Below are positions 46,163-53,479 of a stretch of 64,000 nucleotides of DNA, in pieces. The stretch spans positions 1-64,000 of the forward strand of contig CAKZUP010000062.1 in NCBI GenBank assembly GCA_937922945.1, in the 5' to 3' direction. Numbering within the stretch: the first letter of the stretch is position 1; each line of letters opens with the position of its first letter. Position numbers and translations under genes: made by a program. The notes beneath the pieces are model-generated. The model did no database searches. It worked only from the letters and a program-made list of their open reading frames with translations, and had not been told where the DNA came from. Source of the stretch: an uncultured Granulosicoccaceae bacterium (lineage in GTDB: Bacteria; Pseudomonadota; Gammaproteobacteria; Granulosicoccales; Granulosicoccaceae).

Positions 46163-47379
46163 TAGCTAACAGCACCGTTTAACGGGTGACTTAAGGCCGC
46201 TTCTATTCCTCTTAACTCTGCAAGCCCTTTCAGTCGGCCAATCGCGGGATAGCCGGGTTGCGTGCGACGCCCGTGATCATCAAGGATATTCTGACCATGA
46301 TCAGGCCTGAATGGAATGATGCAATCTGATCGTCCCGTGCTTGTTCTTCTACACTCTTCTTTCAACACGGCCGCAATCAGTGCAACCATATCAGTGCCAC
46401 CTTCAAGGTGCTCAGATTCATGGAAACTACCAAACAGCGCATCGCTTTCTCGTTGCACGTTGCGCAAATGAAGAAAGTGCACGCGATCACCCAATCGTCC
46501 CATCATGCCGCGTAAGTCGTTATCGGCGCGAGCCCCGAGAGAGCCTGAGCACAGCGTAACGCCATTCGCGCTGATATCTACTGCGTCCATAAATTGTTGA
46601 TAATCAGCTTCCGTGGAAACCACTCTTGGCAGACCCAACAATGGATAAGGCGGATCGTCTGGATGGCAGCACATCCGCATACCCAACGCTTGCGCATGTG
46701 GTGCTATTTCGGAGAGGAAGTCGATAAGATTTGCGCGTAGCTTTTCGGCTGAAATAGTGTTGTAGGCAGATAAGTGCTCACGAACATCGTCTACCGACAT
46801 TGTCTGTGCAGCACCCGGCAACCCACACACGACATTGTTCAAAAGGCTTGCCTGCATCGCATCAGACATATCAGCCAAACGTTTATGGGCTGCTTCAGCA
46901 ATATGGGGTGGAAAATCGTCAACGGCACCATTGCGCTTAAGCAAATGAATATCGAACACCGCGAAGTCGACAAAATCGAATCGCATACACGTTGCACCGT
47001 TAGGCAATCGATAGGTTAAGTCTGTACGTGTCCAATCGAGTACAGGCATGAAGTTGTAGCAAACGACCTCAATACCCGCAGCGTGCAAGTTAGTCAGGCT
47101 TTGTCGGTAGCTCTCTACGTGTTGTTTCCAGTCACCCGTTTGCCGTTTGATATCTTCCGATACCGGGAGGCTTTCAACCACATCCCAATTCAGCCCGGAA
47201 GTGCTCCCATCGGACCTAACAGAAACTTCGAGCTGCCGCCTTTTAATTTGTTCCGCAGACCAGACTTCCCCTGGCGGAATATGATGCAACGCCGTGACGA
47301 CACCTTGCACTCCTGCTTGCAACAGTTCGTCAATGGAGACCGCGTCGTTCGGACCGAACCAACGCCACGTTTGCCGCAT
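46162..47379 (-). CDS. uxuA: Mannonate dehydratase
   Basis: This 405-residue enzyme starts MRQTWRWFGPNDAVSIDELL, the typical UxuA N-terminus, followed by GVQGVVTALHHIPPGEVW. Metal-binding and catalytic segments are CCHPDDPPYPLLGLPRVVST, CSGSLGARADND, HFLHLRNV and PFRPDHGQNILDD. It dehydrates D-mannonate to 2-keto-3-deoxygluconate with Fe or Mn. It is the first gene of the minus-strand operon uxuA-uxuB-dctPQM. The palindromic operator at 47424-47445 lies 45 bases upstream of its start. No kdgK or kdgA gene is in the window, so the product must be processed elsewhere. Confidence 0.93.
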   Translation of the reverse strand: MRQTWRWFGPNDAVSIDELLQAGVQGVVTALHHIPPGEVWSAEQIKRRQLEVSVRSDGSTSGLNWDVVESLPVSEDIKRQTGDWKQHVESYRQSLTNLHAAGIEVVCYNFMPVLDWTRTDLTYRLPNGATCMRFDFVDFAVFDIHLLKRNGAVDDFPPHIAEAAHKRLADMSDAMQASLLNNVVCGLPGAAQTMSVDDVREHLSAYNTISAEKLRANLIDFLSEIAPHAQALGMRMCCHPDDPPYPLLGLPRVVSTEADYQQFMDAVDISANGVTLCSGSLGARADNDLRGMMGRLGDRVHFLHLRNVQRESDALFGSFHESEHLEGGTDMVALIAAVLKEECRRTSTGRSDCIIPFRPDHGQNILDDHGRRTQPGYPAIGRLKGLAELRGIEAALSHPLNGAVS

Positions 47380-47423
47380 TCCTATTCCCTGTTACACTGG
47401 TTAACACAGAAACTATCATACTA

Positions 47424-47445
47424 CCATACTAGTTGACAAGTATGG
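47424..47445. promoter_or_regulatory. Palindromic operator shared by uxuA and AGE-family gene
   Basis: Arms CCATACT and AGTATGG surround a centre AGTTGACA whose core GTTGAC is itself near-symmetric, giving a 22-base palindrome. It lies between two divergent uronate-catabolic genes, where a repressor site is expected. The form resembles sites of GntR/FadR-type uronate regulators, but no such regulator gene is in the window. A further CATACT half-site lies just to the left. Confidence 0.65.
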
Positions 47446-47545
47446 CAGACTTGCTACCAGCGGCCTGTTGAAAAGGGGTCTCTATTACTCGCGAGAATCG
47501 CAACAAACCCGCTGACTTTGAAGCGGTAAAGGCACTCGATAAAAA

Positions 47546-48763
47546 TTGAACACCACACTATCAGCGCATACACTCACCAACAATCAACCTGCCGAGACAG
47601 CGTCGATTCAGGACTGGGTTGATTGGTTCGTTGGCGATTTTCTGCCAAGCTGGATCGAGCGCGCCCAAGATCCGGAAGGATTTGGCTTCTACGATCTGCT
47701 CGACCACGATGCACAACCATTGCAACGCAACAGACGCACTGTATTAGCACAGTCCAGATTACTTTTTACCTTCTCGCATCTGGCATTGATAACCGATAAC
47801 GCGCTGTTTAAGGATGCCGCACGTATAGCCCGCGATGCTGTGCCAGCGTTTCAAAAAACATCAGGGTGCTATAGCCGAGCGCGTGCCGCCAACAAGCAAG
47901 CCACTGGTCAGCCTGAAGATAATCTAGCCATGAGTTATGACCAAAGCTTTGTGTTGTTGGGCTTTTCCACCTGGGGAAAGTTAAACCCGCATGACAACAT
48001 TAACCCGGTTATTGAAGCATGCTGGTCAGCATTAGAAAACCATTTAACCGACAGTGAAACCGGATTGTTACTGGAACACGATAACCTCATCGACGCAACA
48101 CACCCCAACGCGCCTCCACGAGCACAAAACCCGCATATGCATCTGTATGAGGCCGCGCTTCAGGCATACGAAATGAGCGAACACGCTGTTTGGCTTGACC
48201 GTGCAGCGCTTATGCGAACCAAGGGCCTTGAGTATTTTTACGATCAGTCTAGCGGCACAATCATAGAATTCATTGCACCCAACCTGACCAAGCTTCCTGG
48301 TCACGAGGGCCAACGTCGTGAAATAGGCCATCAATGTGAATGGGCATGGCTGCTCTATCGTGAAGCCGAATTGGGCGGTGATACCAATGTACGAAATATC
48401 GCCGATAAGCTATTAACGTATGCTGACAATCATGGTTTTGCAACTGCCGGTGTAATGCGAGGTGCAGCGTTTGACGCCGTTGCATCAGATATAAGCTTTT
48501 ATGAAAATCGTTTTTTACTCTGGCCGCAAACAGAAGCAATCAAAACCTACGCGATCAGACAACACTTGGGTGAACACAGTACCCATGCTGAGCAGCTGAT
48601 GTTATTGGTTTTTCGACAGTACTTTGCCAACCATGCCGCTTTTGTCAATCAACTCGATAGCAACGGTAAGCCAATTTGGTCTGAGGCATTAAGCAGGCTG
48701 CTCTATCACTTGGTACTGGCACTAACCGAGGGCGCCAGAGCCGGGTTATGGAAAGTTCGCTAA
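47546..48763 (+). CDS. AGE-family (N-acylglucosamine 2-epimerase) sugar isomerase/epimerase
   Basis: About 405 residues with an (alpha/alpha)6-barrel pattern. An in-frame stop at 47540 rules out an upstream start and no early ATG exists, so TTG at 47546 is the apparent start. Family features are FYDLLDHDAQPLQRNRRTVLAQ, the RxxR/H active-site stretch PHMHLYEAALQAYE, REIGHQCEWAWLLYREAEL with the conserved His-x-x-Glu, and LWPQTEAIKTY. Relatives include mannose isomerase, sulfoquinovose isomerase and cellobiose epimerase. Divergent from uxuA across a common operator, it may interconvert an aldose/ketose or uronate feeding UxuB, for example mannuronate to fructuronate; that is a hypothesis. Confidence 0.85.
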   Translation: MNTTLSAHTLTNNQPAETASIQDWVDWFVGDFLPSWIERAQDPEGFGFYDLLDHDAQPLQRNRRTVLAQSRLLFTFSHLALITDNALFKDAARIARDAVPAFQKTSGCYSRARAANKQATGQPEDNLAMSYDQSFVLLGFSTWGKLNPHDNINPVIEACWSALENHLTDSETGLLLEHDNLIDATHPNAPPRAQNPHMHLYEAALQAYEMSEHAVWLDRAALMRTKGLEYFYDQSSGTIIEFIAPNLTKLPGHEGQRREIGHQCEWAWLLYREAELGGDTNVRNIADKLLTYADNHGFATAGVMRGAAFDAVASDISFYENRFLLWPQTEAIKTYAIRQHLGEHSTHAEQLMLLVFRQYFANHAAFVNQLDSNGKPIWSEALSRLLYHLVLALTEGARAGLWKVR

Positions 48764-48786
48764 GTGATGCTTAAAAAACCAGTGCG

Positions 48787-48945
48787 TTAAAAAGGTGCAC
48801 AATTGAGTTGCACTAGTGCGTTAACCCGAACCTTACCATCGCCAACCTGCATCGGTTTAACAGGCAGAATACCCATAAGCTGCTCGACAGCTGACCTACC
48901 GCGGCCCCGAGCCAGCTTCATTATTCTTGCACATTTGAATGACAT
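48787..48945 (-). pseudogene. Possible C-terminal remnant of a LacI-family regulator
   Basis: A 52-codon minus-strand frame ends RGRGRSAVEQLMGILPVK, PMQVGDGKVRVNALVQLNCAPF and a stop. This follows the pattern of LacI/PurR C-termini, where a GRxAVExL helix is followed by a strand and a final LVxRxSCAP motif. The rest of the gene is absent. It may be the remains of the original regulator of the neighbouring sugar locus. The match is short and could be coincidental. Confidence 0.35.
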
Positions 48946-48995
48946 ACTTAATGCCAATCAAATCTGTTGTCCCATGAGATTAACGCGAGTTAACT

Positions 48996-49655
48996 ATGCT
49001 TAAAATTTCAACCGTTACATTGTCTTATGCTGCAGGCTCAGTTTTTTTCCTACTTGCACATTCGGCTACAGCCGAAACATTCTCCGCCGACGTCTGGGCT
49101 GATAACTGGTTTTCACTGAACGTGAATGGCGCACAAGTTGCCGAAGACAGTGTGTCGATTACCACTGAGCGATCGTTCAACGCAGAAAGCTTTACGTTTA
49201 CAGCGGAACGCCCTTTCGTACTCGGCCTGACTGCAAAAGACTTTAAAGAAAACGACACAGGCCTGGAATACATTGGAAGTCGCAGGCAACAGATGGGCGA
49301 TGGCGGCGTAATTCTTCAAATCAAGGATGAGAGCGGTAACACCGTCGCTGTGACCTCCGATGACTGGAATTGCATGGTTGTACATAAAGCCCCCATAGAT
49401 AAATCTTGCGAGCAGGAAGATAACCCAGTTGCTGGTGAGGGTGCCTGTGGGTTTGAAACTACCGATGTCCCTATGGACTGGGATAGAGCCAGCTTCGACG
49501 CATCTGACTGGGCGGCAGCAACAGAACACAGCGAAAGTGCCGTCAGCCCGAAAGGCGGCTACGACCGCATCTCCTGGGACTCCAATGCCCGACTGATATG
49601 GGGAGCTGATTTAGAAACTGACAACACGGTCTTATGTCGATTCACCGTTGAATAG
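48996..49655 (+). CDS. Secreted beta-sandwich protein of unknown function
   Basis: This 219-residue protein has a signal peptide (SYAAGSVFFLLAHSATAET, cleaved near residue 27). The mature part starts SADVWADNWFSLNVNGAQVA, a pattern known from jelly-roll, carbohydrate-binding-like domains of glycosidases, and the later RASFDASDWAAATEHSES fits the same fold. Five cysteines lie in the C-terminal half and may form disulfides. No catalytic motif is seen. It is first in a run of secreted-protein genes and ends 16 bases before the likely start of the first YHYH gene, so the two are probably co-transcribed. The family assignment is structural inference only. Confidence 0.65.
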   Translation: MLKISTVTLSYAAGSVFFLLAHSATAETFSADVWADNWFSLNVNGAQVAEDSVSITTERSFNAESFTFTAERPFVLGLTAKDFKENDTGLEYIGSRRQQMGDGGVILQIKDESGNTVAVTSDDWNCMVVHKAPIDKSCEQEDNPVAGEGACGFETTDVPMDWDRASFDASDWAAATEHSESAVSPKGGYDRISWDSNARLIWGADLETDNTVLCRFTVE

Positions 49656-49671
49656 TGAGCATTTTATCAGC

Positions 49672-50673
49672 ATGGGAATCAACATCACATTAAGCACTCA
49701 CAAATTGCGCAGGTGGATGCTTTACACATCTGCTATAAGCGCTACGCTGCTAACAATGCCGGTTGCTGCCCACGATGAACAGTCACATTGCGCCGCAATC
49801 ACCGCATCAATAACCGATGCAGGCTTTAGCAATGACGTCACTGTTGCCTGCTCTGCAGGTCAGGCAGTGATTGCATCAGATACCTACCCCGATCATGAAG
49901 TAATGACAGGTATTGTTGGAACGAATGAACAGCTACCCGTCCCAGCTGATTATGCCGCGCCGATTCCGTTGCAACCCGCACTGAGTTCATCACCCGTTAC
50001 CCGAGATGCCGCGCTTGGCGTGGCCGTTAATGGTGTACCGATATACGATTACACCGCCGGCGGTGAAATGTCAGAAGAAGACCTCTACCATCACCAGACA
50101 CAACACGACACGCTGATTACCCAACAGCTGGATATCTGCGGCGGTCACGCTGGACGCGGTGATGATTATCATTACCACGTTAAACCCACTTGCATGATTG
50201 AACAAATGGACAACGCCGGCGACGATGCGATTATTGGCTGGGCCTTCGATGGCTTTCCAATTTATGGTGATAAGAATCCGGATGGAACAGGCATTGCCGA
50301 CGGTACATTGGATGTATGCAATGGGCAGAAAGATGAGACGTTCGGCTATCGTTATCACACATCGCAAGCAGCGCCTTACATCGTGCAATGCCTTATGGGC
50401 GAGGTTGCCAGCGTGCGAAGCTTACCGCGAGTTAAACCATTGTCTCCCGCACCCGGTGAACCAACACGCGAAGCTGGAAGGCCACCTGCGGGTGGAGTTC
50501 AGGACCTCACGTTTACTGAAGATGCCTCAGGAACCCGTCGGATGGACTATACCTATAAAAGTGAAGCTTATTACATGCAGTACGCACCAACCGAGCAAAG
50601 CGGGTGTTATGCGTTCCAGACACGCACCGTTACAGACGCAGGTGTTACTAAACAAGGTGAGTATTGTCGATAG
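49672..50673 (+). CDS. Secreted YHYH-family protein
   Basis: About 333 residues from the ATG at 49672 (MGINITLSTHKLRRW); a TTG at 49648 gives a longer, less likely version. A signal peptide ends near MPVAAHDEQ. The YHYH family motif is RGDDYHYHVKPTCM near 165, preceded by AVNGVPIYDY and followed by GWAFDGFPIYGDKNPDG and a second histidine stretch, FGYRYHTS. The repeated NGxPIYxx/GxPIYG and YHYH pattern, with many His and Cys, suggests metal binding, but the function of the family is not known. A paralogue lies 91 bases downstream. Confidence 0.8.
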   Translation: MGINITLSTHKLRRWMLYTSAISATLLTMPVAAHDEQSHCAAITASITDAGFSNDVTVACSAGQAVIASDTYPDHEVMTGIVGTNEQLPVPADYAAPIPLQPALSSSPVTRDAALGVAVNGVPIYDYTAGGEMSEEDLYHHQTQHDTLITQQLDICGGHAGRGDDYHYHVKPTCMIEQMDNAGDDAIIGWAFDGFPIYGDKNPDGTGIADGTLDVCNGQKDETFGYRYHTSQAAPYIVQCLMGEVASVRSLPRVKPLSPAPGEPTREAGRPPAGGVQDLTFTEDASGTRRMDYTYKSEAYYMQYAPTEQSGCYAFQTRTVTDAGVTKQGEYCR

Positions 50674-50764
50674 AACACTGCATTAACCTAGCAAGGTTTT
50701 AATAAATCCCGTTCACATCCCCATGCAATTCGTATGAACAAACACAGCAACTGAAAAACTACTT

Positions 50765-51703
50765 ATGAATACACTTAATACTCCGATACAGCGCTTAAAC
50801 GCCAGTATCATTTTTATACTGATACTGTTCGTCAGTGGCTGCAGCTCTAATGACGACGGTGATGCAGCGTCATCATTAGATGAAACGGACACCTCTCGTG
50901 AAACGGACACCTCTCGTGAAACGGACACCTCAGGAGAAACAGACACCTCTGGTGAAGCATCAAACACGGACGAATTCACTCTGCCGGCTCTGTCCTGCGA
51001 AGAAATAGCCAGTAAATTTGTTACTAAAGGGTCGGCAAACGCAGATTTAGCCGAGCCATTTGTTAGCGCATCCTGTGTTGATAGCAATGTCGTAATCAAC
51101 TCAAATCAAATACCGGATTTTCCTTACATTGTTACGTCTCCGGGAAACCCGCAAGCAAACGATCTGGAAATCACGATTACTGCGACCCCCACTGTTGCGG
51201 AGGCCGTTAGCGATGTTCCGGCACTTGGCGCGCTGGGCATCGCCATCAATGGCATTCCTATTTTCGGCGCTACAGAAGGTACAGGTGGAGATGTATTATC
51301 ACTTGGCGGTGGCTTCACCGAATGCGGCGGACATAATGGCCCCACTGGCTATCACTATCACACGTTCGATGTGGATGGCAGTGACTACTGCCTTTTCTCT
51401 GAAGCGGAAGCTACACCGGAACCACAACTGTTCGGATACGCGTTAGACGGATACCCGATTTATTCAGGTAACTTCCAGTACACGTCATCTTGGTACCTTA
51501 GCGATCCTTCGCTGTTTGCAACTGATACGTTTTCTGCGCATACCTTTGTAGAGGGCTCCGGCGATCTCGACCAGTGCAATGGCAGAACGGATGCGAACGG
51601 TAACTACGCCTATTACACAACCGACGACTTTCCCTACACGCTTGGATGTTACAGAGGTGTTGTTGAAGCTGGTACTGGCGGTACCGGACGTCCCCCACGA
51701 TGA
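50765..51703 (+). CDS. YHYH-family lipoprotein with an ETDTS repeat
   Basis: A 312-residue protein with a lipoprotein signal (IIFILILFVSGC, lipidated Cys near 27). A flexible acidic linker carries four ETDTS(R/G) repeats. The YHYH domain follows: GALGIAINGIPIFGATEGTG, ECGGHNGPTGYHYHTFDVDG, GYALDGYPIYSGN and GNYAYYTTDDFPYTLGCYRG. It is related to the protein encoded just upstream but anchored to a membrane. Its TGA overlaps the ATG of the DUF305 gene (ATGA), so those two are translationally coupled and probably act together in the envelope. Function unknown; the His/Cys/Asp content fits metal binding. Confidence 0.8.
   Translation: MNTLNTPIQRLNASIIFILILFVSGCSSNDDGDAASSLDETDTSRETDTSRETDTSGETDTSGEASNTDEFTLPALSCEEIASKFVTKGSANADLAEPFVSASCVDSNVVINSNQIPDFPYIVTSPGNPQANDLEITITATPTVAEAVSDVPALGALGIAINGIPIFGATEGTGGDVLSLGGGFTECGGHNGPTGYHYHTFDVDGSDYCLFSEAEATPEPQLFGYALDGYPIYSGNFQYTSSWYLSDPSLFATDTFSAHTFVEGSGDLDQCNGRTDANGNYAYYTTDDFPYTLGCYRGVVEAGTGGTGRPPR
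50882..50953. repeat. 18-bp coding tandem repeat in the YHYH lipoprotein
   Basis: Four tandem 18-base units encode ETDTSR, ETDTSR, ETDTSG and ETDTSG. The first two are identical at DNA level, a sign of recent slippage. The array forms the linker between lipid anchor and domain. Confidence 0.9.
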
Positions 51704-52296
51704 AGTCAATAGCGATGAGGCGACGACAGCTGCTCACCGCCAGCGCCGTGTTACCTGCGTCACTTTTAATCGCATCGAATGCAGCTGCTTCTGAACCAAC
51801 CGATGCCGACATTGGTTTCTGTCAGGACATGAGCATCCATCACTTGCAGGCGCTGGTCATGTGCCAACGGGTACTCGGCAGAGATACTGGCGATGCTGTG
51901 CAGGCAGCAGCGGCAGAAGTTCTGCAGAATCAGGCAATGGAAGTGGGTCAAATGCGTGCCTGGTTAACCGATTGGGGCGCATCAACCGTACCACCGGTTT
52001 CCGTCATGGCCTGGATGGGAGCGAATCAGGGACAGGGCATGCCATTAGCGTATATGCCAGGCTATGCAAGCGATGAGCAACTACTTGAACTCTCGACGAC
52101 TGTCGGCCTGTCCCGTGGTCGTAAATGGCTTGAACTAATGCGCGCTCATCATGTGGGTGGCGTTATGATGGCAAGTCAGGCACAAACGCTTTGTTCATCC
52201 GAAAAAGTGATTCGATTGGCCACTCGTCAGGTGAGTACGCAAAATTTTGAAATAGAGCAGTACGATTTATTATTGGCAGGCCAATACGCTCAGTAG
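51700..52296 (+). CDS. Secreted DUF305-family protein
   Basis: This 198-residue protein has a signal peptide with arginines (KSIAMRRRQLLTASAVLPAS, cleaved near NAAAS). The DUF305 pattern is clear: DIGFCQDMSIHHLQALVMCQ, MEVGQMRAWLTDWG and LMRAHHVGGVMMASQA. These are paired-helix segments with His-His and many Met residues, of the type that binds copper in Synechocystis CopM, a DUF305 protein. A role in periplasmic metal handling is therefore plausible but not shown. It starts inside the stop of the YHYH lipoprotein gene and is the last gene of this operon; a strong hairpin follows at 52384-52408. Confidence 0.85.
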   Translation: MKSIAMRRRQLLTASAVLPASLLIASNAAASEPTDADIGFCQDMSIHHLQALVMCQRVLGRDTGDAVQAAAAEVLQNQAMEVGQMRAWLTDWGASTVPPVSVMAWMGANQGQGMPLAYMPGYASDEQLLELSTTVGLSRGRKWLELMRAHHVGGVMMASQAQTLCSSEKVIRLATRQVSTQNFEIEQYDLLLAGQYAQ

Positions 52297-52383
52297 GAAA
52301 ACCTACTACGTTGGTTCAACACTATTGTTGTCACTTGATAACAACCAACAGTGCCAGCGCGATGAACAACCTCCGAAACTGAA

Positions 52384-52408
52384 AAACGCCAGCATTATGC
52401 AGGCGTTT
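52384..52408. terminator. Rho-independent-like terminator after DUF305 gene
   Basis: Stem AAACGCC/GGCGTTT with an inner GCAT/ATGC pairing closes a small loop; preceded by A-rich and followed by TATCTTATCC sequence. It could act in both directions, separating the YHYH operon from the CTERM remnant. Confidence 0.7.
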
Positions 52409-52453
52409 ATCTTATCCAACTTTTTAAGTCATATCCTCTTTATACCGTTGCAC

Positions 52454-52701
52454 TCATTCAGGGCTAATTTGTAACTTACGTCTCCAGCGAATTCCAATAG
52501 CCGCAGTTAGGGCCAACAAAGCAAGCATCGGATCCAGTGGGCCTTTGTGGTCCACGGAGTTAATAGAACAACCCGAACCGGCCAGACCTGTGTGGATAAT
52601 GACTTCAGGTGCCGCTGCTGCGAGTCAGTACTACTCCTTACCGAGTCAGAAATACCAACGTTGCCTGAATCAATGTCGATGTGGTCATAGATGCCATCGT
52701 A
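52454..52701 (-). pseudogene. Frameshifted remnant of a surface protein with a JDVT-CTERM-like sorting signal
   Basis: On the minus strand the last 52 codons read IIHTGLAGSGCSINSVDHKG, then PLDPMLALLALTAAIGI, then RWRRK and a short tail. Glycine/Ser-Cys, an Asp-Pro before a hydrophobic stretch and a terminal Arg cluster make the tripartite layout of JDVT-CTERM-type sorting signals, which are cut by dedicated intramembrane proteases. One frame away, just upstream, lies YDGIYDHIDIDSGNVGISDS, which looks like the end of the mature protein; the two need a one-base shift to join. Nothing longer is open further upstream. I read this as the decayed 3-prime end of an anchored surface-protein gene. 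No CTERM protease is in the window. Confidence 0.5.
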
Positions 52702-52773
52702 TTACATTACAGCGGCTAGTAACCTGTGCTCTCGTGCACACCAGGGCAACGACAATGCGCCCTAACATAGGGC

Positions 52774-52800
52774 TGTCAACCAAATTAGCGCTGCCGCGTT
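52774..52800 (+). promoter_or_regulatory. ECF-type promoter element 1 (membrane protein/peroxidase)
   Basis: TGTCAACC, 15-base spacer, CGTTG. The same two boxes with the same spacing occur at 55635-55661 and 57105-57131. It ends 33 bases before the ATG at 52833, suitable for a promoter of the membrane protein and haem peroxidase genes. Confidence 0.7.
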
Positions 52801-52832
52801 GTTCTGTTCAAGTCCATAAAAATCTTGACATC

Positions 52833-53426
52833 ATGTTTGAACTAATCACCACGTTTAAGCTAATTACTACAACCGAATGGCTCAGATTAGGCTTACTGTA
52901 CAGCCACTTAGGTCTGTGTATTTTCGCAATCAGCTCCATACTGAAAACAGACATTGCCCTGTTTTTTGGCCACGTGACGCATGACGAATTGGCTGCGACA
53001 GCCAAATCCGTTTCAGTGCTTCTACTTTTACTCTGGGCAACTGGCTTAACCATAATTTATATCGATACTGGCTTCCTGCCCAGCATTCTAATGACCAACT
53101 CAAAGCTTCTGCTAAAGCTTATGTGCGTGTGTATGCTGACGTTAAACGGAATCCTGTTACACCATATTTCGTTTCCGGTATTGACCAATAATTCTGGACG
53201 CATAACAGCAGGCGAATCGGTACTACTGGTTGTTACGGGCGCACTAAGCACCAGTCATTGGCTGTTGGCAGCGTTTGTTGGTATGTCAAGACCGCTTGGA
53301 AGATTGCCTTTTGCAACGCTTTTTAGCGCCTATGGCCTATTCGTACTGACAGTGGTTGTCTCATCGTTATTTTTTATCCCCACGCTCTCCAGAGTAAAGC
53401 CTGTGGCTTCATCCAATCCTGCCTAA
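52833..53426 (+). CDS. Five-helix integral membrane protein of unknown function
   Basis: About 197 residues from the ATG at 52833 (MFELITTFKLITTTEWLRLG), chosen because the sequence from here is a regular membrane protein and the promoter element ends 33 bases before it. The frame is open back to 52545, but that part overlaps a remnant on the other strand and is not protein-like. Five hydrophobic segments are seen (SHLGLCIFAISSIL, VLLLLLWATGLTIIYI, LKLMCVCMLTLNGILL, ESVLLVVTGALSTSHWLLAA, GLFVLTVVVSSLFFI). Histidines near helix ends (SHLG, GHVTH, LHHIS, TSHW) could bind haem or metal. I do not recognise the family. The peroxidase gene follows after 53 bases, so they are likely one operon. Confidence 0.7.
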   Translation: MFELITTFKLITTTEWLRLGLLYSHLGLCIFAISSILKTDIALFFGHVTHDELAATAKSVSVLLLLLWATGLTIIYIDTGFLPSILMTNSKLLLKLMCVCMLTLNGILLHHISFPVLTNNSGRITAGESVLLVVTGALSTSHWLLAAFVGMSRPLGRLPFATLFSAYGLFVLTVVVSSLFFIPTLSRVKPVASSNPA

Positions 53427-53479
53427 ACAACGGCACGGAACCCTTATTTTTATTTATTTACATTAGAGCGAATACAACA

